10,555 bases of DNA from Candidatus Atribacteria bacterium. Its GTDB lineage: Bacteria; Atribacterota; Atribacteria; Atribacterales; Atribacteraceae. Of the stretch, positions 1 to 7,416 are shown piece after piece. The position numbers and the translations under genes were made by a program. Each line of letters starts with the position of its first letter. Positions within the stretch are counted from its first letter, which is position 1. A model generated the notes under the pieces. The model was given only the letters and a program-made list of their open reading frames with translations, did no database searches and was not told the DNA's origin. Location: positions 1 through 10,555 of the forward strand of contig PWXL01000017.1 in NCBI GenBank assembly GCA_003561145.1, read 5' to 3'.

Positions 1-1718
1 ATCTTCTTCCCTCTCTTCTGCCTCAAATAGTCACTTCATTGTCATTTTCCCGTTCTATGACCTGGGGGAAAGGGGACTTTCGCTTTGTCAGGCCCATACG
101 GTGGGTGTTGTCCCTCCTTGGAAACCAGGTTGTACCCTTTTATTTGTGCGGTATAGAAGCAGGCCGGACGAGCCGCGGGCACCGTTTCCTCTCGAGTGGA
201 GAGTTGCAAGTTGCTTCCGTTGAAGCGTATCTCCCGCTCATGGAGGAAGCGGGTGTGGTGGTAAGTGCTCACAAGCGGCGGAGCTATATAGAAAAAGCTC
301 TGGAGAGGGAAGCGAGGCGGAGCGGAGCTCACTGGTTACGCGATGAAAACCTGATAGAAGAAGTCACCTTTCTTGTTGAGTTCCCCGATGCCGCAAGGGG
401 AAGGTTTGACCGGATGTTTCTCGAGCTTCCATCCCGCGTTTTGACGACAGTGATGAAGCATCACCAAAAATATTTTGCCCTGGTAGATGATACGGGAGAA
501 TTATTGCCCGATTTCCTCGTAGTCCTGAACCGGCCGGCCGAAGGGGGGGAAAAGGTAGTGAGGGGAAATGAACGAGTGTTGCGTGCACGGTTGGAAGATG
601 CCCGCTTCTTTTATACCGAGGACAGGAAAAAGAACCTATCGGAGAGAATTGACGACTTGAAGGGAATCATGTACCAGGAAAATCTCGGAACCATGTGGGA
701 AAAAACACTGCGTCTTCAGAATATATGCGCTTACCTGGGCAAGAATCTACACTTTTCCCCAGAGCGCATGGAATTCCTCGATACAGCAGCGCATTTGGCT
801 AAAACTGATCTTACCTGTGAATTAGTGAAAGAATTTCCGGAGCTGAAGGGGTATATGGGCAGGGAGTATTTGGCCGAAGAGGGAGAAGCCGAAGAAGTAT
901 GCATAGCTTTGGAAGATCAATATTTGCCGGCTCCCGGCGGTAAGCAATATCCAGAAACCCAGGTCGGGTGTGTTCTTTCACTTGCTGATAAAATGGATCA
1001 CATTGTGTCGAGTTTCGCTCTCGGCCGCATTCCCTCGGGTTCCGTGGACCCGCTGGGCTTGCGCCGTCAGGCGCATGCCATGGTGGCTCTTCTTTTGGAA
1101 CGCCGCTGGTATGTCAGCCTGGGGGAATTTTCACGCAAGAATCTTGAATTGCTCTCCCTGCAGGGTTTTCTATCCCCGGAAACCGATGTTGCAGATACAG
1201 TCGTGGAATTCATTGTGAGTCGTTTTCGAACCTACCTGCAGGAAGCGGGTTTTCATTATTCCCTGGTGAACTCGGTTTTGCATACAGGTATTGACGATAT
1301 AACCGAAGCCTACTTGAGGATCGCTTTTTTACAGGAACTCTATGACAAACAACGTGATCTTCTGATAAGCATTTTTACTGCTTTCACCCGGGCGAACAAC
1401 ATCAGTAAAAGCCAGTCAGGGGAAAGTAAGATACAAGATGAATACCTCAAAGAGCCTGCGGAAAAGGAGTTGGCAGCAAAAATTACCCGCTTTGAACGTG
1501 ACTTCCTCCGTGCTTTGGGGGGAGGAGACTTTCAACGGGCACTGGAGTCCTTTGAACCGGTTATACCAGCTCTGAACCGTTTTTTCGATGATGTCCTTAT
1601 CATGTGTCCGGATGAAGTATTGAAAGAAAACCGCCTGTCTATGATGAAAAAGATCGTCGATGTTTGGCGGAAATTTGCCGACCTTTCCCTGGTGGTTGTT
1701 CCGGAGGGAATGCCATGA
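1..1718 (+). CDS. glyS: Glycyl-tRNA synthetase beta subunit, 5'-truncated by window edge
   Basis: Beta chain of the two-subunit (alpha2beta2) bacterial glycyl-tRNA synthetase, which charges tRNA-Gly in the cytoplasm. The reading frame is open from base 3, and its first visible residues (LLPSLLPQIVTSLSF) already match the family. The gene therefore enters from outside; about 571 residues of a usual ~690 are visible. Recognisable blocks are the SMTWG..FRFVRPIRW segment near the start, the RTSRGHRF block, HHQKYF (about 454-477), the HD-like block KTDLTCELVKEFPELKGYMG (801-860), SLADKMD (978-998) and SVDPLGLRRQA (1041-1073). The C-terminal part looks like the helical anticodon-binding region and ends in the typical ENRLSMMKKI..FADLSLVVV tail. 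The stop overlaps the next gene's start (ATGA). The alpha subunit gene glyQ would be expected just upstream. Nothing looks broken. Identity is secure; the true start cannot be seen. Confidence 0.96.
   Translation, partial: LLPSLLPQIVTSLSFSRSMTWGKGDFRFVRPIRWVLSLLGNQVVPFYLCGIEAGRTSRGHRFLSSGELQVASVEAYLPLMEEAGVVVSAHKRRSYIEKALEREARRSGAHWLRDENLIEEVTFLVEFPDAARGRFDRMFLELPSRVLTTVMKHHQKYFALVDDTGELLPDFLVVLNRPAEGGEKVVRGNERVLRARLEDARFFYTEDRKKNLSERIDDLKGIMYQENLGTMWEKTLRLQNICAYLGKNLHFSPERMEFLDTAAHLAKTDLTCELVKEFPELKGYMGREYLAEEGEAEEVCIALEDQYLPAPGGKQYPETQVGCVLSLADKMDHIVSSFALGRIPSGSVDPLGLRRQAHAMVALLLERRWYVSLGEFSRKNLELLSLQGFLSPETDVADTVVEFIVSRFRTYLQEAGFHYSLVNSVLHTGIDDITEAYLRIAFLQELYDKQRDLLISIFTAFTRANNISKSQSGESKIQDEYLKEPAEKELAAKITRFERDFLRALGGGDFQRALESFEPVIPALNRFFDDVLIMCPDEVLKENRLSMMKKIVDVWRKFADLSLVVVPEGMP
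1703..1708 (+). promoter_or_regulatory. Shine-Dalgarno site that fixes the PPDK regulator start
   Basis: GGAGGG lies six bases before the ATG at 1715, inside the last codons of glyS. It favours this ATG over an in-frame TTG at 1664, which would add 17 residues that do not resemble the family N-terminus. Confidence 0.75.
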
Positions 1719-2575
1719 ATTCCAGCTCTAAGGGTTATCTTATCAGCGATGATTTCAATATTTTTGTTATTTCAGATGGTACAGGGAAAACCGCCCATAC
1801 CGTAGTGGAGGCTGCCTTGGCTCAGTTTGAGCTTCCACGTGTGCATGTATTGCGATTCACACACATCAAGAACAAAGAAGAGATCTACAGTATTTTTGAC
1901 ATGGTGCGCCACCACAAGGATGTTGTGGTCTATACTATCGTGAACGAAGATTTTGCGCAGGCTGTCATGGCCGAGGCTTTAAGCCACAATATATTGGCTG
2001 TAAACTTGTTGGGCCCCATTGTCAATGTTCTGAAAAAAATCAGCTCTCGTAAACCACGTGGTGAACCGGGTTTGTTAAGGCGCCTGGAGGGGGATGCCCT
2101 TTCCAGGGCTGAAGCAGTGGAATACGCCATGGAGAAAAGTACAGGTTTTAACCTGCGAAGCCTGGGAGAAGCGGATGTCATTCTCCTCACCATGTGCTAT
2201 CCTCACCGGGACGAGTTTATTTTCAGCCTGGCCGAGAAAGGCATAAAATGTTGCTTTCTCATGCTCGATCCGGATATACCGCTTCCACTGAACCTCGAGG
2301 AGGCGGTAGGAAAAAATACCGGCAAAACTCTCATCGGCCTGAGGATGGAACCAGTCTACCTGAGTGCTCTGCGTAAGGAACGCATAAACGCCTTGGGTCT
2401 TTACCAGATGACGCCGCGGGCGGATATCGAGCTGGTGAAACGGGAGATAGGTTTTATTCAGCGAATCTATGAACGGTTAAACTGTGCGGTGATTGATATC
2501 ACTCATCTCAGCAGCAAGGATGTTGTAAAACTCATAATGGAACATATCAAGAACGAAAGGGAGGTTGCAGAATGA
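1715..2575 (+). CDS. Divergent pyruvate,phosphate dikinase regulatory protein (DUF299/PPRP family)
   Basis: A 286-residue protein of the family of bifunctional kinase/phosphorylases that inactivate PPDK (or PEP synthase) by ADP-dependent phosphorylation of an active-site threonine and reactivate it by Pi-dependent removal. Family features seen: IFVISDGTGKTA at residues 16-27, LLGPIVN at 98-104, EPGLLRRLEGDALSRAEAVEYA at 117-138 (usually PG..R.LD.DYF.R.EAIEFA), KG at 175-176, the PLP segment at 189-191, IGLRMEP at 207-213, and LRKERINALGL at 219-229. Oddities: the DDG usually found after the EAIEFA block is STG (142-144), and the P-loop-like GVSRTSKTP is replaced without a gap by TMCYPHRDE (159-167). 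Family membership follows from collinearity and from position beside ppdK; catalytic activity is doubtful. It overlaps glyS and ppdK by four bases each, so co-translation is likely. It may be a non-catalytic PPDK-binding protein or a regulator with altered chemistry. Confidence 0.87.
   Translation: MNSSSKGYLISDDFNIFVISDGTGKTAHTVVEAALAQFELPRVHVLRFTHIKNKEEIYSIFDMVRHHKDVVVYTIVNEDFAQAVMAEALSHNILAVNLLGPIVNVLKKISSRKPRGEPGLLRRLEGDALSRAEAVEYAMEKSTGFNLRSLGEADVILLTMCYPHRDEFIFSLAEKGIKCCFLMLDPDIPLPLNLEEAVGKNTGKTLIGLRMEPVYLSALRKERINALGLYQMTPRADIELVKREIGFIQRIYERLNCAVIDITHLSSKDVVKLIMEHIKNEREVAE
2559..2564 (+). promoter_or_regulatory. Shine-Dalgarno site for ppdK
   Basis: GGGAGG lies seven bases before the ATG at 2572, within the last codons of the regulator gene. 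It supports the start that overlaps the regulator stop. Confidence 0.75.
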
Positions 2576-5238
2576 AGAAGTACGTGTATTATTTTGGCGA
2601 AGGCGACGCATCTATGAAGACGCTCCTTGGCGGGAAGGGGGCGAACCTTTCAGAGATGAGCACAATCGGTTTGCCGGTTCCTGCCGGTTTTACCATCAGC
2701 ACCGAGGCCTGTATACATTATTACGAAAACAACCAGAGTTGGCCGGAGGGTTTGGAGGACCAGGTGCAAAAGAGCCTTGACAGGCTGGAAAAAGAAACCG
2801 GTAAATCATTTGGTGATCCGAACAACCCCTTACTGGTTTCAGTTCGCTCTGGAGCGCCGGCTTCCATGCCCGGTATGATGGACACCATTTTAAACCTCGG
2901 ACTCAATGACGAGGCAGTGGAAGGCCTGGCAAAACTCACCGAGGACAAGCGTTTTGCCTATGACTGTTACCGGAGATTTATCCAGATGTTCGGTGATGTT
3001 GTCATGGGAGTCAAGAGGGAGTTGTTTGAAGAGCTTCTCGACGAGGTGAAGGCTGAAGGAGAAGTAAAGCTTGACACCGACCTCGATGCTGAAGCACTCC
3101 AGAAAGTCATCGATAAATACAAAGCCCTGTACAAAAAGGAAACAGGGGAAGACTTTCCTCAGGACCCGCGTGACCAGATGGAGAGATCAATCAATGCCGT
3201 ATTCAATTCCTGGAACAACAAGCGGGCCATTACCTACCGTAAGCTCCACAAAATTCCGGAAACCTGGGGTACGGCTGTGAATATCCAGCTCATGGTTTTC
3301 GGGAACATGGGTTCCGATTCCGGCACAGGGGTGGGATTTACCCGCAATCCTTCGACAGGAGTCAAGGAATTCTATGGGGAATACCTGGTCAACGCGCAAG
3401 GCGAGGACGTCGTAGCTGGTATACGTAATCCAAAGCCCATTAAGGACATGGCACAGGATCTCCCAGCAGCGTTCGAAGACCTGAAAAAGGTGTACGACAT
3501 CCTCGATGAGCATTATAAAGACATGCAGGACTTCGAATTCACCATTGAAAAAGGCAAGCTGTATATGCTGCAGACCCGCACGGGGAAGCGTACCTCGGCG
3601 GCATCCATCAAGATTGCGGTGGATATGGAGAAAGAGGGACTCATTGACAAGAAAACCGCGGTTACCCGTGTGGAACCCAAGCAGCTTGATCAGCTTCTGC
3701 ATCCACAGATTGACCGCAGCCAGGAGATACAGGTACTGGCCAAGGGTCTTCCTGCCTCTCCTGGAGCAGCCTCGGGTAAAGTTACCTTCGATGCCGATGA
3801 AGCCGAAGCCATGGGGAATGCTGGAGAAAAGGTCATTCTGGTACGTCCGGAGACCACCCCCGATGATATTCACGGTGTGAACGCGGCCCAGGGGATTCTC
3901 ACGAGTCGTGGCGGGATGACATCACATGCGGCAGTGGTTGCCAGGGGTATGGGAAAGCCCTGTGTTGCGGGTTGTGAAGCTGTCAAAATTGATTTACGCA
4001 AGAAAGAGTTTGCGGTAAAAGACGTCGTCGTGAAAGAAGGAGATTTCATTACGATTGACGGTGGAGTTGGAGAAGTCATCCTCGGTCAGGTGAAGACCAT
4101 TCCACCGCTATTGTCGGATGATTTTAAACTTCTTTTATCCTGGGCAGACGAGGTTCGAACCATGGGTGTACGAACCAATGCCGATACCCCGGCTGATTCA
4201 CAAAAGGCACTCGAATTTGGAGCCGAAGGAATAGGACTGTGCCGGACAGAGCACATGTTTATGGCTCCAGACCGTGTTCCCGCGGTTCAAAAAATGATTT
4301 TGGCCCAGGAAGTTGAAGATCGCAAGGCTGCCCTGGATAAACTTGAACCCATGCAAAAGGCTGATTTCAAAGATATTTTCCGGGTTATGCAGGGGAAGCC
4401 GGTAACAGTCCGGCTCATTGACCCCCCTCTTCATGAATTTCTCCCCAGCCTGGAGGAACTCCTGGTGGAAGTGACAACCATGCAGGTGAAGGGTGTGGAG
4501 GGTCCTGAGCGTGAAGAGAAAGAAAACCTCCTCAAGACGGTCCGAAATCTTCATGAAGCCAACCCTATGCTTGGTCTGCGCGGTTGCCGTTTAGGTATCC
4601 TGTACCCGGAAATTGTCGAGATGCAGGTGCGGGCTATCATGGAAGCCGCTTGTGAATTGACCAAGGAAGGTGTGAAGGTCATTCCCGATATCATGATTCC
4701 TCTTGTAGGTCACAAGAATGAAATAAAGATCTTGAAAGAGAAACTGGAAGAAGTGGCCCGCCAGGTGGAAAAAGATATGGGTATCGAGGTGCCCTACAGC
4801 TTTGGAACCATGATCGAGATCCCTCGTGCGGCTTTGGTTGCAGACCAGATTGCCGAGTTTGCTGAGTTTTTCTCCTTTGGAACAAACGACTTGACCCAGA
4901 TGACCTTCGGGTACAGCCGGGATGACGCAGAAGGGAAATTCCTTTTCTTCTACGAAGAGAACGGCATCCTGGAGGAAAGTCCCTTCCAGGTTATTGATGA
5001 AGACGGCGTAGGAGAGTTGATGAAGATAGGTGTCGAAAAAGGCCGTTCAGTGCGTCCGGACTTGAAATGCGGTATTTGTGGAGAACATGGTGGAGAAGAG
5101 AAGTCGGTGAAGTTCTGTTACAAGGTGGGACTCAACTACGTGAGTTGTTCACCGTTCCGGGTTCCCTTGGCCCGCCTGGCCGCCGCACAAGCAGTAATAG
5201 AAGAAGAAGGGACTGTCCAGGCTTCCAGTACCGCCTGA
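2572..5238 (+). CDS. ppdK: Pyruvate, phosphate dikinase
   Basis: Cytoplasmic enzyme that reversibly converts pyruvate + ATP + Pi to PEP + AMP + PPi. In anaerobes it can run in the glycolytic direction, using PPi to make ATP. The 888 residues match the usual bacterial length. The N-terminal nucleotide-binding domain carries GGKGANL (20-26, with K22) and SVRSGAPASMPGMMDT (R92). The central phosphohistidine domain carries GGMTSHAAVVARG with T450 (the residue that family regulators phosphorylate) and catalytic H452. The C-terminal PEP/pyruvate TIM barrel (about 515-885) carries GLCRTEHMF, LRGCRLG, SFGTNDLTQ (768-776) and CGICGEHGG with catalytic C836. All key residues are present, so the enzyme should be active. 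The ATG overlaps the regulator stop. After the stop comes a 169-base gap with a hairpin, then a membrane pyrophosphatase gene, which suggests linked PPi metabolism. Confidence 0.98.
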   Translation: MKKYVYYFGEGDASMKTLLGGKGANLSEMSTIGLPVPAGFTISTEACIHYYENNQSWPEGLEDQVQKSLDRLEKETGKSFGDPNNPLLVSVRSGAPASMPGMMDTILNLGLNDEAVEGLAKLTEDKRFAYDCYRRFIQMFGDVVMGVKRELFEELLDEVKAEGEVKLDTDLDAEALQKVIDKYKALYKKETGEDFPQDPRDQMERSINAVFNSWNNKRAITYRKLHKIPETWGTAVNIQLMVFGNMGSDSGTGVGFTRNPSTGVKEFYGEYLVNAQGEDVVAGIRNPKPIKDMAQDLPAAFEDLKKVYDILDEHYKDMQDFEFTIEKGKLYMLQTRTGKRTSAASIKIAVDMEKEGLIDKKTAVTRVEPKQLDQLLHPQIDRSQEIQVLAKGLPASPGAASGKVTFDADEAEAMGNAGEKVILVRPETTPDDIHGVNAAQGILTSRGGMTSHAAVVARGMGKPCVAGCEAVKIDLRKKEFAVKDVVVKEGDFITIDGGVGEVILGQVKTIPPLLSDDFKLLLSWADEVRTMGVRTNADTPADSQKALEFGAEGIGLCRTEHMFMAPDRVPAVQKMILAQEVEDRKAALDKLEPMQKADFKDIFRVMQGKPVTVRLIDPPLHEFLPSLEELLVEVTTMQVKGVEGPEREEKENLLKTVRNLHEANPMLGLRGCRLGILYPEIVEMQVRAIMEAACELTKEGVKVIPDIMIPLVGHKNEIKILKEKLEEVARQVEKDMGIEVPYSFGTMIEIPRAALVADQIAEFAEFFSFGTNDLTQMTFGYSRDDAEGKFLFFYEENGILEESPFQVIDEDGVGELMKIGVEKGRSVRPDLKCGICGEHGGEEKSVKFCYKVGLNYVSCSPFRVPLARLAAAQAVIEEEGTVQASSTA

Positions 5239-5254
5239 AGACCTCAAAACCAAC

Positions 5255-5286
5255 GGCTCCCGCCCGCAAGGGAGGAGGTGGGAGCC
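5255..5286 (+). other. GC-rich hairpin in ppdK-hppA gap
   Basis: GGCTCCC (5255-5261) pairs perfectly with GGGAGCC (5280-5286). Inside it, CCC (5263-5265) can pair with GGG (5270-5272) around a GCAA tetraloop. A continuous ten-pair outer stem with one G-U pair (5255-5264 with 5277-5286) is an alternative fold. No U-run follows, so a classical intrinsic terminator is unlikely. It could be a weak attenuator, an RNA-processing site or a stability element. The rest of the gap (5287-5390) shows no promoter I can support. Confidence 0.5.
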
Positions 5287-5394
5287 AAGGTTTGGCATGT
5301 TGGATTATTATAGTGATCATTGAAATACAGTTGAGGGTTTTGGAATTTTTCTCCGCTACTCACGACTCACTGCATGTACGGGGGAGAACTGAAA

Positions 5395-5400
5395 GGGGGA
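5395..5400 (+). promoter_or_regulatory. Shine-Dalgarno site for hppA
   Basis: GGGGGA lies seven bases before the ATG at 5408. A second copy of the same six bases lies upstream at 5380-5385, but that one is too far from the start to act directly. Confidence 0.6.
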
Positions 5401-5407
5401 CTGTGCA

Positions 5408-7396
5408 ATGGGTTTGGCGGTATTTGGTGTCATAGCCGGGATCGTCGCCGTCTTTTTCGCTTTCACTCTGGTCAAACAAATCAACGAGGCTGATCCTGGT
5501 AACGAGAAGATGCGCGAACTTTCGACCGCTATTCAGGAAGGTGCAATGGCCTTTCTGCGGAGAGAGTACCTATATCTGGGTGTTTTTGTTATCGTAATGT
5601 TCATTGTGGTGGGTTTTGCCCGGACCTGGGTGACTTCGGGGTGTTTCCTGGTAGGAGCCCTGTGTTCCGGCCTGGCCGGCTTCATCGGGATGCGAGTTGC
5701 TACCCGCAGTAACTCCCGTACCGCACAAGCAGCTACGGAGGGGGTGAATCACGCCCTTCGGGTGGCATTTTCAGCCGGCATGGTAATGGGAATGTCGGTG
5801 GTGGGTTTCGGTCTCCTGGGACTGGGTATTTTGTACCTCATCATCGGTGACCCGGAAATCATTAACGGTTTTGCCCTGGGAGCGAGCTCCATTGCGTTGT
5901 TTGCGAGGGTCGGCGGAGGAATTTACACCAAGGCTGCCGATGTGGGTGCCGACCTCGTTGGAAAGGGGGAAGCCGGTATTCCCGAAGATGACCCGCGCAA
6001 TCCGGCAGTCATTGCAGATAATGTCGGAGACAACGTGGGAGATGTAGCTGGTATGGGCGCGGACCTCTTTGAGTCCTTTGTGGGTTCAATCATTGCCGCC
6101 ATGATACTGGGAATGGTGCTCTTCCCGGCAGAAGTTCTCAGCGGTGTTTTGTATCCTTTACTGTTGGCTGGTTTCGGGGTTTTGGCCTCTATTGGCGGGA
6201 GCTTCTTCGTAAGCACCAAGGATGAACATGGACTTGCCGCTGCATTGAATAAAGGTACTTATATGAGTGGTGTTTTTGTGGCGGTATTTGCCCTCATAGC
6301 CTCTTACCTGATGTTTCGGGGAGAGGGTATACCGTTTAACTGGTGGGGACCTTTTGTGGCAACGGTTTCGGGATTGATTGCGGGCATCGCCATCGGACTC
6401 TTATCCGAGTATTACACCTCCAGTCACTTTAAACCGGTAAAAAATCTGGCCAATTCATCCAAAACCGGACCGGCAACGACCATTATCAGCGGACTGGCCC
6501 TGGGGATGGAGAGCACCGTAGGACCCTTGTTGGTTATAGTTGCCGCGATATTTACGGCTCACTGGGCGGCTGATATATACGGGATTGCCATCGCCGCCGT
6601 AGGGATGCTTTCCATCACTGGAATGACAGTCGCGGTAGACGCATATGGACCGGTTGCCGACAATGCCGGGGGCATCGCCGAGATGGCGAACATGGGGCCG
6701 GGCATACGGAAAATTACCGATTCACTCGACTCTTTGGGCAATACGACCGCTGCCATAGGAAAGGGTTTTGCCATCGGCTCAGCGGCATTGACCGCCTTGG
6801 CTTTGTTCACAGCGTATTCGAGAGCGGTGGGATTAAGCGTTATTGATCTTCTGCGGGCACAAACCGTGATAGGCCTCTTTGTAGGGGGGATGATGCCCTT
6901 TCTTTTCAGTTCATTGGCCATGCGGGCGGTGGGCCGTGCTGCATTCAGAATGGTTGAAGAGGTTCGCAGGCAGTTCAAGGACATATCCGGAATTATGGAA
7001 GGAACGGCCAAGCCTGACTATGCCCGTTGTGTGGATATCAGTACCAAGGGGGCACTCAGCCAGATGATCCTCCCCGGAGTGCTTGCGGTGGTCGTGCCCC
7101 TGGTGATCGGTGCGCTGTTGGGAGCCGAGGCATTGGGAGGCTTGCTGGCGGGCGCTATCATTTCCGGTCTTATGATGGCAATTATGATGGCCAATGCCGG
7201 AGGAGCATGGGATAATTCGAAGAAGTATATTGAAGAAGGCAACCTGGGAGGAAAAGGAACGCCTGTCCATTCAGCAGCTGTGGTGGGTGACACGGTGGGT
7301 GATCCTTTCAAGGATACTGCAGGTCCCTCCTTGAACATCCTGATCAAGCTTATGAGTATAGTGGCGCTTGTGTTTGCACCCTTGTTTATCAGGTAA
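5408..7396 (+). CDS. hppA: Membrane-bound K+-dependent ion-translocating pyrophosphatase
   Basis: Polytopic cytoplasmic-membrane enzyme that hydrolyses PPi and pumps H+ and/or Na+ outward. The 662 residues are nearly all hydrophobic helices separated by short loops, as expected for the roughly 16-helix family. Substrate-site signatures are intact: GGGIYTKAADVGADLVGK, IPEDDPRNPAVIADNVGDNVGD, NAGGIAEM, GGAWDNSKKYIE and GDTVGDPFKDTAGPSLNIL. The sequence GNTTAAIGKG (N445 on) has Ala and Gly at 448 and 451 (AxxG), where K+-independent enzymes have Lys and Thr (KxxT); this predicts K+ dependence. In ADLFESFVG a glutamate stands at E222, while the position used by the plant H+ pump, four residues later, is Gly226. 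That arrangement is typical of Na+-pumping enzymes, although the exported ion is not proven. The location after ppdK suggests it uses or balances PPi from PPDK. The ATG is supported by a purine-rich site seven bases upstream. Confidence 0.97.
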   Translation: MGLAVFGVIAGIVAVFFAFTLVKQINEADPGNEKMRELSTAIQEGAMAFLRREYLYLGVFVIVMFIVVGFARTWVTSGCFLVGALCSGLAGFIGMRVATRSNSRTAQAATEGVNHALRVAFSAGMVMGMSVVGFGLLGLGILYLIIGDPEIINGFALGASSIALFARVGGGIYTKAADVGADLVGKGEAGIPEDDPRNPAVIADNVGDNVGDVAGMGADLFESFVGSIIAAMILGMVLFPAEVLSGVLYPLLLAGFGVLASIGGSFFVSTKDEHGLAAALNKGTYMSGVFVAVFALIASYLMFRGEGIPFNWWGPFVATVSGLIAGIAIGLLSEYYTSSHFKPVKNLANSSKTGPATTIISGLALGMESTVGPLLVIVAAIFTAHWAADIYGIAIAAVGMLSITGMTVAVDAYGPVADNAGGIAEMANMGPGIRKITDSLDSLGNTTAAIGKGFAIGSAALTALALFTAYSRAVGLSVIDLLRAQTVIGLFVGGMMPFLFSSLAMRAVGRAAFRMVEEVRRQFKDISGIMEGTAKPDYARCVDISTKGALSQMILPGVLAVVVPLVIGALLGAEALGGLLAGAIISGLMMAIMMANAGGAWDNSKKYIEEGNLGGKGTPVHSAAVVGDTVGDPFKDTAGPSLNILIKLMSIVALVFAPLFIR

Positions 7397-7416
7397 GTTG
7401 TGCAGTAATTGAATAC

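Noticed and set aside
39..41. TTG codon as a possible glyS start
   Set aside because: The frame continues upstream to the window edge and the upstream residues (LLPSLLPQIVTS) match GlyS, so this is an internal codon of a truncated gene.
1664..1714. Upstream TTG start giving a longer PPDK regulator
   Set aside because: The extra 17 residues overlap glyS coding and do not resemble the family; the ATG at 1715 has a well-spaced GGAGGG.
3187..3873. Long antisense reading frame (228 codons) opposite ppdK
   Set aside because: It lies wholly within a strongly conserved ppdK region, has no recognisable motifs and is best explained as a codon-bias shadow.
5255..5300. Intrinsic terminator after ppdK
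   Set aside because: The stem is good but the following bases (aaggtttggcatg) lack a U-run, so I list it only as a hairpin.
5300..5328. Possible promoter for hppA (TTGGAT and AAATAC, or TATAGT at 5309-5314)
   Set aside because: The -10 candidates match poorly or lack a -35 at a workable distance; the evidence is too weak to annotate.
5067..5435. Frame-shifted reading frame across the ppdK end, the gap and the hppA start
   Set aside because: It overlaps two real genes, is low-complexity where it covers the hairpin, and has no family resemblance or ribosome-binding site.
5962..5976. KGEAG in the pyrophosphatase where many members have KVEAG
   Set aside because: The position between the conserved Lys and Glu varies in the family as far as I recall; the catalytic Lys, Glu and Asp residues are all kept.
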